Source: Belliella pelovolcani (lineage in GTDB: Bacteria > Bacteroidota > Bacteroidia > Cytophagales > Cyclobacteriaceae). From it: a stretch of 64,000 nucleotides of DNA. Location: positions 1 to 64,000 of the forward strand of contig NZ_FTOP01000011.1 in the NCBI RefSeq assembly GCF_900156785.1, given 5' to 3'. The notes below the pieces were generated by a model, which worked only from the letters and a program-made list of their open reading frames with translations, had not been told where the DNA came from and searched no databases. A program made the translations under genes and the position numbers. Position 1 is the stretch's first letter; every line of letters starts with the position of its first letter. Of the stretch, positions 8,460 to 17,390 are shown piece after piece.

Positions 8460-8530
8460 ATTTTATTTTATTTATTTTCACCTAAATCCTTGCTGATAAA
8501 TACTACTTTTAGTAATATAGATAAGTTGGT

Positions 8531-8555
8531 TTTGTGATCGAATAAAATAATTTTG
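8531..8555 (+). promoter_or_regulatory. Candidate promoter of the susE-amylase unit
   Basis: TAATTTTG (8548-8555) matches the Bacteroidota -7 consensus TAnnTTTG. A TTTG lies upstream at 8531-8534, though the 13-base spacing is shorter than usual. Transcription would start near 8562, leaving a leader of about 87 nt before the ATG at 8649. The remainder of 8296-8648 shows only AT-rich sequence and the operators. Confidence 0.45.
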
Positions 8556-8648
8556 AAATCCAAATCAACAACATGTAATAAAACTTATTAAAAATATTAA
8601 TTATTTAACCCTATCGAATTAACAATTTATACCAAAAATCAATCAATT

Positions 8649-9701
8649 ATGAGAGTATTTAGTAAACTTCTACTTATCGTTTTTGCATTGCCATTAGTAT
8701 GGTCATGTGAGACTTTGGATGAGCCTAGGCTGATCACACAAACTGGAGCGATGATCACAGACGCTCCTAGTAATTTGGTTCTTACAAGAGAAGAAGCAGA
8801 TGATTTTATTGTTTTTAATGTGAGTTCAGCTGACTTTGGAGTAAGTGTATCTGAGGTAACTTACACCATTCAAATAGATGCCGCTGGAAATAATTTTGCT
8901 GCACCAGTTGCTGTTGGTTCTTCACCTACAACTACTGTCGAAGTAAACATCGATGAGTTGAATAGAAGAGCTGTGGCAAAAGGTCTTGAAGCTGAAGTTG
9001 CTGGTAATATTGAGTTCAGAGTGAGTGCTACTACCACAAGAGCAGGCTTACCAACTGTCAACGGCGATGCTGTGACCATTTCTATTACACCTTACTCAAC
9101 TGAGGTAGAGCTTCCTTTCTTGAGAGTGCCTGGAGATTATCAAGGCTGGAACCCAGGTAATGATAATACTATCATCTATTCGGAAAACTCTGACGATGTT
9201 TATGAAGGTTTTGTTCATATACTTTCAGGATCTGGTGCATTTAAGTTTATTACTGGTCCAGCTTGGGATGAGTTCCCAGATTTTGGTAGAGGTGATGCAG
9301 CTGGAACTTTAGTAGAAAAAGGTGCTGATTTATTAATTCCTCAAAATCAGTATGGGACATACAGTGTTAAAGTGGACCTAAATGATTTGACTTATGAATT
9401 GGAAAGAGTAGGTATCTGGGGAATCATAGGAGATGCTACTCCAGGAGGATGGGATACAGAGACACCTATGACTTTCGATAGAGATGAGAATATATTAAAA
9501 ATAACAATCGATTTAGTTCCTGGAGCGTTTAAATTTAGAACTCAAACATGGGATATGAATTATGGGATGAGTTCGGAGGAAGGTGTTGCTGGGTTTAATA
9601 ATGACGGCGCTGATATTCCAATTGCTGAGGCTGGTAATTATACTATAACGTTTGACTTGAAAACTCCTTGGGAAATTAGATACTCTGTTACTAAAAACTA
9701 A
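8649..9701 (+). CDS. SusE-type starch-binding outer-membrane lipoprotein
   Basis: A 350-residue lipoprotein whose signal peptide ends in the lipobox LVWSC (Cys20). An N-terminal SusE immunoglobulin-like domain spans about 36-150. It is followed by two tandem carbohydrate-binding units (about 155-250 and 255-350) with the aromatic motifs DYQGWNPGNDNT and GDATPGGWDTET typical of SusE/SusF. SusE proteins hold starch at the cell surface beside a SusCD porin. Here no SusC or SusD precedes it; it is the first gene after the operator region and is followed, after a hairpin, by the secreted amylase. The call rests on visible motifs and context. Confidence 0.85.
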   Translation: MRVFSKLLLIVFALPLVWSCETLDEPRLITQTGAMITDAPSNLVLTREEADDFIVFNVSSADFGVSVSEVTYTIQIDAAGNNFAAPVAVGSSPTTTVEVNIDELNRRAVAKGLEAEVAGNIEFRVSATTTRAGLPTVNGDAVTISITPYSTEVELPFLRVPGDYQGWNPGNDNTIIYSENSDDVYEGFVHILSGSGAFKFITGPAWDEFPDFGRGDAAGTLVEKGADLLIPQNQYGTYSVKVDLNDLTYELERVGIWGIIGDATPGGWDTETPMTFDRDENILKITIDLVPGAFKFRTQTWDMNYGMSSEEGVAGFNNDGADIPIAEAGNYTITFDLKTPWEIRYSVTKN

Positions 9702-9716
9702 TACATATTAATTTTT

Positions 9717-9755
9717 AAGAAAAGTATCGGTTTTCGCCGGTACTTTTCTTCTTTT
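9717..9755 (+). terminator. Hairpin between susE and the amylase gene
   Basis: AAGAAAAGTA (9717-9726) pairs with TACTTTTCTT (9741-9750), with CGG/CCG extending the stem inward. A short T-rich tail follows. It would attenuate or end the susE transcript, allowing stronger expression of susE than of the amylase downstream. Confidence 0.65.
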
Positions 9756-9805
9756 AATTAAATCAGGCAAACAAAGACCTGACACATATATTATCCACTT
9801 TCAAG

Positions 9806-12601
9806 ATGAAATCCAGAATTACCATATCCATTTATTTACTAGTAATTATATTTTTTTCTAGTTCGGCTATCGCCCAAGTTACTACCCAACCAGGTTTTCC
9901 TAGAGCAGATCAAAAAGTAAAAATTATCTATGACGCAACTCAGGGATCATCAGGTTTAGTAGGAGAAGACCCTGTGTATATTCATATAGGAGCCGTCACT
10001 CAAGGACCAACTTCTACAACATGGTCAATTGTTCCATTTGAATGGGGTACTGCCAATCCAGATGCAAGAATGACTAAAGTAGAAGGGGAGTCTGATGTAT
10101 GGGAATGGGAACTGACCCCCAATGAACTTTTTGAAATTTCTGGAGACCAGACTGTCTTCCGTTTAGGGATGGTTTTTAGAAATGCTACAGGGAATAGAGA
10201 GGGTAAAACTGCTACCAATGGTGATTTTTTTATCAACCTTAGTCAAGGTTTTGAAGTCAGTTTTACAAATCCACAGACATCTTCCATATTATTAGAAATA
10301 GGAGAGTCTCAAGAAATTAAAATCGTTGCATCTGAAAGCTCGGAACTTAGTATATCGGTCAATGATAATATTGTTGCTTCAGCTTTATCAGCGGATGAGC
10401 TTGAATATACTTTTTTAGCTACAGAAGAAGGTACTTTCAATGTTTTGGCAAGAGCCACATCTGGTGAAGACGAGTCAACTGCAGAACTGACAATCAATGT
10501 AGTAGATCAGAGTCCACAAGCTCCAATTCCATCGGGAGCGATCAAAGGTATCAATTACATTTCTGATACTGAAGTTATATTGGTTTTGGAGGCGCCAAAG
10601 AAGAAAAATGTCTTTGTCATAGGGGATTTCAATGATTGGCAAATCAGTCCAGCGTATCAAATGTTTCAAACACCAGATAAGGAGAAATTCTGGTTGAGGC
10701 TGACAAATTTAGAAGTTGGGAAGGAGTATATTTTTCAATACTTGGTAGATGGAAGTATTCGAATTGGCGATCCTTATGCTGAAAAGGTTTCGGATCCATT
10801 TCATGATCAAGAAATCATAGATCAGAATAGGTATCCTGGATTATTACCTTATCCTCAAGGAAAGACTGAATTTCAGGCTTCTTATCTACAAACAGCACAG
10901 CAACCTTATGAATGGAAGTACTTAGATTACAATAAACCCAAACCAGAAGAGTTGGTCGTTTATGAACTTTTGGTTAGAGATTTTGATGATAGGAGGACTT
11001 ACAAGGCAGTAACAGAGCGTCTCGATTATTTGAAAGATTTAGGGATCAATGCGATTGAATTGATGCCCATCAAGGAGTTTGAAGGAAACTTATCTTGGGG
11101 TTATAATCCATCATTTTTCTTTGCAGCAGACAAGTTTTATGGTCCCAAAAATGACCTTAAAGAACTAATAGATGAGGCGCATAAAAGAGATATGGTTGTG
11201 ATCCTTGACATGGTTCTCAACCATGCTTTTGGTCAAAATCCTATGGTAAGATTATACAATGATGTAGATTATGGAGCTCCGACTGAGGATAATCCTTGGT
11301 TCAATAGAGTAGCTAGACACCCATTTAATGTGGGTTATGATTTCAATCATGAAAGTGAGTATACCAAGGCTTTTGTAGATACAGTGAATCACTACTGGTT
11401 GTCTGAATATAAATTTGATGGTTATCGATTTGATTTGAGTAAAGGTTTCACACAGGTCAACTCAGGAGACAATGTGAGTTTTTGGAGTCAGCGAGATGAA
11501 TCTAGAATTGCCATCTGGAAGAACATCTATGACAATATAAAAAAGGATTTTCCAGATGCCTATGTGATTTTAGAACATTTTGCGGATAATTCGGAAGAAA
11601 CTGAGCTGGCTAATTATGGGTTGATGTTTTGGGGCAATATGAATGGTGATTTCCGAGCTATGGCCAAAGGTGAAAACAGAAATTTTGATTGGGGCTATTA
11701 TAAAAGAAGGGGATGGAATCAAAGTAATTTAGTGACTTACATGGAGAGTCATGATGAAGAAAGGACGATGTGGGAGTCACTTACCTTCGGACAGACTTCT
11801 CCTGTAAATATTAGGCAATTGAAAAACGCAGTCAATAGAAATCAACTGCTGGCTACGTTTTTCTTTGCAATTCCAGGTCCAAAAATGCTTTGGCAATTTG
11901 AAGAATTTGGTTATGATTTGGAATTGAACAATGACAGGTTAGGAATCAAGCCTACAAGATGGAATTACCTAGAAAATGAAGATAGAGCAAGGCTCTATAA
12001 CCTTTATAGGGCTATGATCAAATTGAAAAACGAGTATAATTTGTTCAATGACCCCGATGATGCTACACTTTCATTTAACAATGCACTCAAGTCTATTATC
12101 TCAAAAAATGGAAACTTAGAAATGGTTTTATACGGAAACTTTGGTAATACAACCATCAACAACGCCACGATAACCTTCCCTTCAAACGGCACTTGGTATA
12201 ATTACTTCACTGGAGACGAAATCACGGTAAGTGGTGGGGAAATTACAGCAAGGTTGAGACCTAGTCAGTTTTTGCTTTATACCAATGAAAAGCTTCCATT
12301 ACCAGAAGGAGAAATATTAGAAGAAGTCATTACATCAATTGATCATGAAATTATTGATTCAGGAGCATTTAAAATTTATCCTAATCCATCTGATGATAAG
12401 ATCAATATAGCATTGCCTAGAGGCTTCAATCAATTTCAATATAAAATTCTAGATGTAACGGGAAAAGTACTCTTGGAAGGGGGAAGTACTGCGGTTGCTG
12501 ATATTTTAGAGCTTGAAATAAGGGATTTTAAAGCAGGTCTTTATATCTTTGAGCTCAATGATAACCGTCAAGTATTGCGAAAGCGGTTTATTAAAAAATA
12601 A
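9806..12601 (+). CDS. T9SS-secreted GH13 alpha-amylase with accessory binding domains
   Basis: A 931-residue secreted enzyme: Sec signal peptide (1-23), an N-terminal beta-rich domain similar to those on Bacteroidota amylases (about 24-240), a CBM48-like E-set domain containing VFVIGDFNDWQ (about 245-345), then a GH13 barrel (about 370-760). Catalytic motifs are complete: DMVLNH, GYRFDLSKGF (nucleophile Asp543), VILEHF (acid/base Glu590) and SHDEE (Asp650). The C-terminal roughly 75 residues (IYPNPSDDKINIALP onward, ending in KRFIKK) form a type A sorting domain for the type IX secretion system. It should degrade starch or glycogen outside the cell, feeding the SusE and permease system. Confidence 0.93.
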   Translation: MKSRITISIYLLVIIFFSSSAIAQVTTQPGFPRADQKVKIIYDATQGSSGLVGEDPVYIHIGAVTQGPTSTTWSIVPFEWGTANPDARMTKVEGESDVWEWELTPNELFEISGDQTVFRLGMVFRNATGNREGKTATNGDFFINLSQGFEVSFTNPQTSSILLEIGESQEIKIVASESSELSISVNDNIVASALSADELEYTFLATEEGTFNVLARATSGEDESTAELTINVVDQSPQAPIPSGAIKGINYISDTEVILVLEAPKKKNVFVIGDFNDWQISPAYQMFQTPDKEKFWLRLTNLEVGKEYIFQYLVDGSIRIGDPYAEKVSDPFHDQEIIDQNRYPGLLPYPQGKTEFQASYLQTAQQPYEWKYLDYNKPKPEELVVYELLVRDFDDRRTYKAVTERLDYLKDLGINAIELMPIKEFEGNLSWGYNPSFFFAADKFYGPKNDLKELIDEAHKRDMVVILDMVLNHAFGQNPMVRLYNDVDYGAPTEDNPWFNRVARHPFNVGYDFNHESEYTKAFVDTVNHYWLSEYKFDGYRFDLSKGFTQVNSGDNVSFWSQRDESRIAIWKNIYDNIKKDFPDAYVILEHFADNSEETELANYGLMFWGNMNGDFRAMAKGENRNFDWGYYKRRGWNQSNLVTYMESHDEERTMWESLTFGQTSPVNIRQLKNAVNRNQLLATFFFAIPGPKMLWQFEEFGYDLELNNDRLGIKPTRWNYLENEDRARLYNLYRAMIKLKNEYNLFNDPDDATLSFNNALKSIISKNGNLEMVLYGNFGNTTINNATITFPSNGTWYNYFTGDEITVSGGEITARLRPSQFLLYTNEKLPLPEGEILEEVITSIDHEIIDSGAFKIYPNPSDDKINIALPRGFNQFQYKILDVTGKVLLEGGSTAVADILELEIRDFKAGLYIFELNDNRQVLRKRFIKK

Positions 12602-12622
12602 ACAAACCATTAAATCGAAAAG

Positions 12623-13684
12623 ATGAAATTCAAACCAGGAGTAAAGTATGGAGAAGAGCTTAAAGACCTTTTGTCCTATGCTAAAGAAAATGAATTTGCC
12701 CTTCCAGCAGTCAATGTGATCAATACTAGCACTATCAATGGTGTATTGGAGACTGCTAAAAAAGTAAATTCCCCAGTGATTATTCAATTCTCTAATGGAG
12801 GTGCTCAATTTTTTGCAGGTAAAGGCCTTCCGAATGATAAACAGCAAGCAAGTGTAGCAGGTGCGATTTCTGGTGCTATCCACGTGCACAAAATGGCGGA
12901 AGCTTATGGAGTTCCTGTGATTTTACACACAGATCATGCTGCAAAAAAGCTGCTTCCATGGATCGATGGCATGTTAGCAGAAGGAAAGGCTTATTATGAA
13001 GCATACAAAAGACCATTGTATAGTTCCCACATGCTGGATTTGTCTGAAGAGTCTTTGGAAGAGAATATTGAGACTTCGGTAAAATATTTTGAAGAGTTCA
13101 ATAAGTTGCAAATGGCTATTGAAATCGAATTAGGAGTAACAGGTGGCGAAGAAGATGGTGTAGATAATTCAGATGTAGATAGCTCCAAACTTTATACGCA
13201 GCCTGAAGAAGTTGCTTATGCTTACGAGAAGTTGAAGCAAGTGGGTGATTTGTTTACTATAGCTGCAGCCTTCGGTAACGTTCACGGGGTCTATAAGCCA
13301 GGAAATGTTTCGTTGAGACCTGAGATTTTGAAAAATTCTCAAGACTACATCAATCAAAAGTTTGGAACAACTGGTAAACCATTGTTCTTCGTGTTCCATG
13401 GTGGTTCTGGTTCTTCAGTAGAGGAGATCAGAGAAGCTAATAGCTATGGCTCTATCAAAATGAACATTGATACAGATATGCAATGGGCGTTTTGGGAAGG
13501 TATATTGAACTTCTACAAATCAAATGAAGGCTATCTTCAAAGTCAGCTAGGTAACCCGACCGGCTCTGATAGTCCAAACAAAAAATTCTATGACCCAAGA
13601 GTCTGGTTGAGAAAAGGAGAAGAAAACTTTGTCAAAAGACTTGAAGTGGCCTTCGACATGCTCAATGCACTAAATAGAAATTAA
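12623..13684 (+). CDS. fbaA: Class II fructose-bisphosphate aldolase
   Basis: At 353 residues it has the size of the E. coli FbaA (class IIA) enzyme. Zinc-binding and catalytic residues are visible in HTDHAAKK (His102, Asp104, His105), in GNVHGVY and in FHGGSGSS. It cleaves fructose 1,6-bisphosphate into dihydroxyacetone phosphate and glyceraldehyde 3-phosphate in the cytoplasm, and works in reverse in gluconeogenesis. It begins 21 bp after the secreted amylase stop and ends at a strong terminator, so it appears to be the last gene of the susE-amylase unit. Its linkage to starch genes suggests coordinated expression with sugar supply. Confidence 0.95.
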   Translation: MKFKPGVKYGEELKDLLSYAKENEFALPAVNVINTSTINGVLETAKKVNSPVIIQFSNGGAQFFAGKGLPNDKQQASVAGAISGAIHVHKMAEAYGVPVILHTDHAAKKLLPWIDGMLAEGKAYYEAYKRPLYSSHMLDLSEESLEENIETSVKYFEEFNKLQMAIEIELGVTGGEEDGVDNSDVDSSKLYTQPEEVAYAYEKLKQVGDLFTIAAAFGNVHGVYKPGNVSLRPEILKNSQDYINQKFGTTGKPLFFVFHGGSGSSVEEIREANSYGSIKMNIDTDMQWAFWEGILNFYKSNEGYLQSQLGNPTGSDSPNKKFYDPRVWLRKGEENFVKRLEVAFDMLNALNRN

Positions 13685-13705
13685 GAAATATGCAAATCAG
13701 TCAAG

Positions 13706-13739
13706 AAAAGGTCACTTTTTAGTGACTTTTTCTTTTTTT
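13706..13739 (+). terminator. Rho-independent terminator after fbaA
   Basis: AAAAGGTCACT pairs with AGTGACTTTT around a short T loop (13706-13730), followed by a run of T to 13739. It separates fbaA from the lipoprotein amylase gene, which begins only 14 bp later. Confidence 0.8.
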
Positions 13740-13752
13740 ATTATATTGAACC

Positions 13753-15303
13753 ATGAAAAATTATTTATTGCAATCAATCCTTTCGGTTTTGACCATACTT
13801 TCATCATGTGACGGCAATATTGGAACCGATGTCAAAAATCATTGGCCACACGCAGGAATCACTTACGAAATATTTATTCAATCATTTTATGACTCTGATG
13901 GTGATGGAATTGGAGATATCAATGGTGTGACCAAGAAGCTCTATCATGTCAAAGAACTTGGTGCAGATGCAATCTGGTTTATGCCCATCATGCCCTCCCC
14001 AAGCTATCACAAATATGATGTGACGGATTATAAAGAAATCCATCCAGACTATGGTACCATGGATGATTTTAAGAATCTCATCAAGGAAGCTCATAAAAAA
14101 GATATCAAAATCGTAATCGATATGATCATCAATCACACCAGTACGGAGCACCCTTGGTTTCAAGAGTCCCAAAAGGGTAGAGACAATCCATACAGGGACT
14201 ATTATGTATGGGCGCAAAAAGATACTATTGCTGACTTTTTGAATAAAAAGACGATTACCCTAGATTCCGACAACATCAGGCAGTGGCATGACCCAGGACA
14301 TGGAGAGGATTTTTATTATGGGTTTTTCTATGGTGGGATGCCCGATTTGAATTTTGATAACCCAAAGGTTAGAGAAGAGATCTATGATATTGGCAGGTTT
14401 TGGTTAGAAGAAGTAGGAGTAGACGGATTCAGGTTAGATGCTGCCAAACATATATTCCCAGATGATAGGCCAGAAGATAACCATGCATTTTGGAAGGAAT
14501 TTAGAGAAGAAATGACGAAAGTTAAACCTGATGTTTACTTAGTAGGAGAGGTATATGACATGAAAGAGATTGTAGCCCCCTATCTACCTGGTTTACCTGC
14601 GCTTTTTAATTTTGACTTTCATTATACCTTATTGGAAGCCTATGATAAAGTAGATGGGATGCTTTTGGCTAAGAAGCAAAAAGAGATTTTGGATTTTTAC
14701 AATGCGATAACTGATGATTTTATTGATGCAACTTTTTCATCCAATCATGACCAGCCAAGATTGCTGAATTCATTGGATCAGAACCCAAAGAAGTACAAAC
14801 AGGCTATCAATATCCTGATGTCCATGCCGGGAGCACCCTATTTGTACTATGGAGAGGAAATTGGAATGTTGGGCAAGAAGCCTGATGAAAATATCAGAGA
14901 ACCTTTCTTATGGGATATTAAAGCAAACGATAAGGGAAGAGCTACTTGGATCGAACCGGAATATTCTATTGATGATACCGTAACTCCGCTAGCTATTCAA
15001 AAATCGATGAGTACGAGCTATTTTAATCATTACAAAGAGATCATCAGATTAAGAAATACAAATCGAGCACTTGCTTTGGGAAATTTAGAATTATATGAGG
15101 AATCGGTTCCTAAAGAATTGATGGCTTATTATAGAATTCATGATAAACAAGAGCTGTTTGTCGTTCACAATTTGAGTGATCAAGAGGTGAAAATCACTGC
15201 ACCAGAAGATTACTCTTGGCCAATTTACAGCTTTGGCATGGCTGAGATTCAGGAAGGCCAACTTAGATTGCCGGCTTATTCAAGTATAATACTTGAAAAG
15301 TAA
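13753..15303 (+). CDS. GH13 alpha-amylase-family lipoprotein
   Basis: A 516-residue GH13 enzyme with a lipoprotein signal peptide (lipobox LSSC, Cys19), so it is membrane anchored in the periplasm or at the outer membrane. Motifs are complete: DMIINHTS, GFRLDAAKH (nucleophile Asp229), LVGEVYD (Glu266) and SSNHDQPR (Asp333). The early DSDGDGIGDINGV calcium-type loop and the QSFYDSDGDG start are typical of oligosaccharide-active GH13 members. It may trim maltooligosaccharides after import, the job of SusA in Bacteroides (neopullulanase). It has its own terminator and probably its own promoter just after the fbaA terminator. The precise substrate is not clear from sequence. Confidence 0.9.
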   Translation: MKNYLLQSILSVLTILSSCDGNIGTDVKNHWPHAGITYEIFIQSFYDSDGDGIGDINGVTKKLYHVKELGADAIWFMPIMPSPSYHKYDVTDYKEIHPDYGTMDDFKNLIKEAHKKDIKIVIDMIINHTSTEHPWFQESQKGRDNPYRDYYVWAQKDTIADFLNKKTITLDSDNIRQWHDPGHGEDFYYGFFYGGMPDLNFDNPKVREEIYDIGRFWLEEVGVDGFRLDAAKHIFPDDRPEDNHAFWKEFREEMTKVKPDVYLVGEVYDMKEIVAPYLPGLPALFNFDFHYTLLEAYDKVDGMLLAKKQKEILDFYNAITDDFIDATFSSNHDQPRLLNSLDQNPKKYKQAINILMSMPGAPYLYYGEEIGMLGKKPDENIREPFLWDIKANDKGRATWIEPEYSIDDTVTPLAIQKSMSTSYFNHYKEIIRLRNTNRALALGNLELYEESVPKELMAYYRIHDKQELFVVHNLSDQEVKITAPEDYSWPIYSFGMAEIQEGQLRLPAYSSIILEK

Positions 15304-15310
15304 AGAAAAC

Positions 15311-15342
15311 AAAAAAAGGAGGTTTTGAAGCCTCCTTTTTTT
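15311..15342. terminator. Bidirectional terminator between amylase and pfkA
   Basis: AAAAAAAGGAGG (15311-15322) and CCTCCTTTTTTT (15331-15342) form a symmetrical hairpin with an A-run before and a T-run after. It serves both the plus-strand amylase gene and the convergent pfkA gene, whose stop codon overlaps it. Confidence 0.85.
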
Positions 15343-16327
15343 ATGTAGAAAGAATTTTTGCAATTCTAAAATCGTCTTCATCAACTTCTTTGTCATCGAC
15401 AATGGCTCTGGTGATAGGAGTAAATACAATTTTATTATTGATGATTCCAGCCATCACATCATACTTACCTTGCATCAAGCCTTCAACTGCTGCGACTCCA
15501 AGTTTGCTCGCCAATACCCTGTCAAAAGAAGATGGCGAACCACCTCTTTGTAAATGGCCTAATATCGTTACTTTAATATCATAAGAGGGGAGTTGTTTTT
15601 TGATTTTTTCGGCAATTTCAGCTGCACCGCCACTTTTTCCACCTTCTGCTACGATCACGATATTAGATTGCTTCATGGCTTTTTTACGAGCCTTCAATCT
15701 TTCTACCAGCTTCTCTATAGGCATTTTCTTTTCCGGTATGAGTGTGGCTGCTGCAGCACTTCCTATACCCGCATTGATAGCGATAAATCCAGCATCTCTT
15801 CCCATTACTTCCACAAAGAAAAGTCTGTCATGTGAAGTAGCTGTATCTCGAATTTTGTCTATGGCTTGTATGGCCGTATTACAAGCAGTGTCAAAGCCGA
15901 TTGTCGAGTCTGTTCCCGATAGATCATTGTCAATAGTACCCGGTAGACCAATAGCGGGTATCCCAAACTCTTGAAAAAATAAGTGTGCTCCTGTCAAAGA
16001 CCCATCTCCACCAATGACCACCAATGCATCTATCCCATGTTTTTTGAGATTGTCATACGCTTTTTGCCTACCTTCTGGCGTTCTAAATTCAGCACTTCTG
16101 GCTGATTTCAGGAATGTACCACCCCTTTCCAGTACATGGGCAATGTTTTTGCTTTCCAACTTTTTGATATCATCGTTGATCATCCCTTCATATCCACGAT
16201 AGATGCCGTACATTTCCAAATTATAATAAAAGCCTGCTCTGACTACTGCTCTGATGGCAGCGTTCATACCTGGAGCATCTCCTCCAGAGGTCAATACACC
16301 TATTTTCTTGATAGTTTTAGGTTCCAT
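15341..16327 (-). CDS. pfkA: ATP-dependent 6-phosphofructokinase
   Basis: At 328 residues it matches bacterial PfkA in length. Diagnostic segments are present: LTSGGDAPGMNAA, the ATP-binding GGDGSLTGA, the catalytic PGTIDNDL, MGRDAGF and LGHLQRGGSPSSFDR. It phosphorylates fructose 6-phosphate to fructose 1,6-bisphosphate, committing sugar to glycolysis. It follows the methylglyoxal synthase gene by only four bases on the same strand, so the two form an operon. It lies convergent to the amylase/aldolase set, so three glycolysis-related genes are within 4 kb. Confidence 0.97.
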   Translation of the reverse strand: MEPKTIKKIGVLTSGGDAPGMNAAIRAVVRAGFYYNLEMYGIYRGYEGMINDDIKKLESKNIAHVLERGGTFLKSARSAEFRTPEGRQKAYDNLKKHGIDALVVIGGDGSLTGAHLFFQEFGIPAIGLPGTIDNDLSGTDSTIGFDTACNTAIQAIDKIRDTATSHDRLFFVEVMGRDAGFIAINAGIGSAAAATLIPEKKMPIEKLVERLKARKKAMKQSNIVIVAEGGKSGGAAEIAEKIKKQLPSYDIKVTILGHLQRGGSPSSFDRVLASKLGVAAVEGLMQGKYDVMAGIINNKIVFTPITRAIVDDKEVDEDDFRIAKILST

Positions 16328-16331
16328 TAGT

Positions 16332-16706
16332 TTACGGTTTGATGGTGATAAATTTAAAAATTAGATCTGCTGCTGCTGGGTTCGTTGCCAATGGTATATT
16401 GTGGACGTCACAAATCCGCATCAGCATTTGTACATCTGGCTCGTGGGGATGCTTATCCAATGGATCCCTGAAAAATATGACCAAATCCAATTCTTTTTGA
16501 GCAGCCATTGCTGCAATCTGTGCATCTCCTCCTAGTGGTCCTGAAAGTAATTTTGTAACATTGAACCCCGCTTTTTCGATGTGAGAGCCTGTGGTTCCTG
16601 TTGCGAAAAGTTGCACTTCTTTTTGGTGCAGTTCTTTTTTGAATCCTGAAAGAAAATGAACCATGTCGGCTTTTTTTCCATCATGCGCAATCAATGCAAT
16701 TCTCAT
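16332..16706 (-). CDS. mgsA: Methylglyoxal synthase
   Basis: The 124-residue product retains the family hallmarks: LIAHDGKK with the conserved His8, [17 protein letters not shown] with the catalytic Asp, and [13 protein letters not shown] with the His/Asp pair. It converts dihydroxyacetone phosphate to methylglyoxal and phosphate, a bypass that relieves phosphate limitation when glycolysis is overloaded. E. coli MgsA is about 28 residues longer, mostly at the termini. It is first in a tight operon with pfkA (four-base gap) behind a good promoter, so the gene making the upstream sugar phosphate and the gene for the overflow bypass share one transcript. Confidence 0.95.
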   Translation of the reverse strand: MRIALIAHDGKKADMVHFLSGFKKELHQKEVQLFATGTTGSHIEKAGFNVTKLLSGPLGGDAQIAAMAAQKELDLVIFFRDPLDKHPHEPDVQMLMRICDVHNIPLATNPAAADLIFKFITIKP

Positions 16707-16729
16707 ATTTGATTTAATAGGTTATGACT

Positions 16730-16758
16730 CAAAGTTATGAATTTTTATAAATATCAAA
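16730..16758 (-). promoter_or_regulatory. Promoter of the mgsA-pfkA operon
   Basis: On the minus strand TAACTTTG (16737-16730) matches the -7 consensus TAnnTTTG. A perfect -33 TTTG (16758-16755) stands 17 bases upstream. Transcription should start near 16723, about 17 nt before the mgsA ATG. It is the best-formed two-part promoter in the window. Confidence 0.7.
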
Positions 16759-16918
16759 TTGAATAAAATGTTTTTGTTGTGGGAATAGATTTGTTAAGCA
16801 AAGGTTAAAATAAAAAAAGAGAAATTATGATTATATAGAATAAACTGTTGACTTATCAATAAAAATCCATATTTTTCATACATGTTTAATCTAATCAAAT
16901 ATTAAAAACCTGTACACT

Positions 16919-17332
16919 ATGGGAATGTTAAAAGAGTTTAAGGATTTTGCTATGAAGGGCAATGTCGTCGACTTGGCAGTTGCCGTGATCATTGGTGGAG
17001 CATTCGGGAAGATTGTGTCCTCTTTTGTCAATGATATTGTAATGCCACCTATTGGAGTTCTGCTAGGTGGAGTAGATTTTAAAGATCTTACCGTAACGCT
17101 AAGAGAGGCATACGTCGCAGAAAGTGGTGCTGAAATGTCTGCGGTAGTGCTTAGCTATGGGAATTTCATCCAGAATGTAGTTGACTTTTTGATCATTGCA
17201 TTTGTGATTTTCTTGGCTATTAAGGGGATCAATTCAACAAAAAAGAAGAAAGAAGAAGCTCCAGCGGCTCCTCCTGCTCCTCCAAAGTCAGAAGTGCTTT
17301 TGGAAGAAATCAGAGATTTGCTGAAAAAGTAA
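16919..17332 (+). CDS. mscL: Large-conductance mechanosensitive channel
   Basis: The product is 137 residues with the conserved N-terminal amphipathic start [16 protein letters not shown]. The first transmembrane pore helix contains [17 protein letters not shown], the second lies around residues 75-97 ([17 protein letters not shown]), and the charged C-terminal helix includes [13 protein letters not shown]. MscL opens under membrane tension and releases solutes on osmotic downshock. It is monocistronic, with a weak -7-like box TATTTTTC at 16871-16878 and a strong terminator directly after the stop. Confidence 0.97.
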   Translation: MGMLKEFKDFAMKGNVVDLAVAVIIGGAFGKIVSSFVNDIVMPPIGVLLGGVDFKDLTVTLREAYVAESGAEMSAVVLSYGNFIQNVVDFLIIAFVIFLAIKGINSTKKKKEEAPAAPPAPPKSEVLLEEIRDLLKK

Positions 17333-17334
17333 TA

Positions 17335-17366
17335 AAAAGGAGGAGCAAATTTGCTCCTCTTTTTTA
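17335..17366. terminator. Terminator after mscL
   Basis: A perfect 10-bp stem, GAGGAGCAAA with TTTGCTCCTC (17340-17359), is flanked by an A-run and a T-run. It follows the mscL stop directly and lies 25 bp before the stop of the convergent gene at 17391, so it likely works in both directions. Confidence 0.8.
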
Positions 17367-17390
17367 TTAAATAACCTGTATAGATAAAAC

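Noticed and set aside
12506-12889. 127-residue minus-strand open frame across the amylase/fbaA junction
   Set aside because: It is antisense to two confirmed genes and rich in Phe/Cys/Ile without domain signs.
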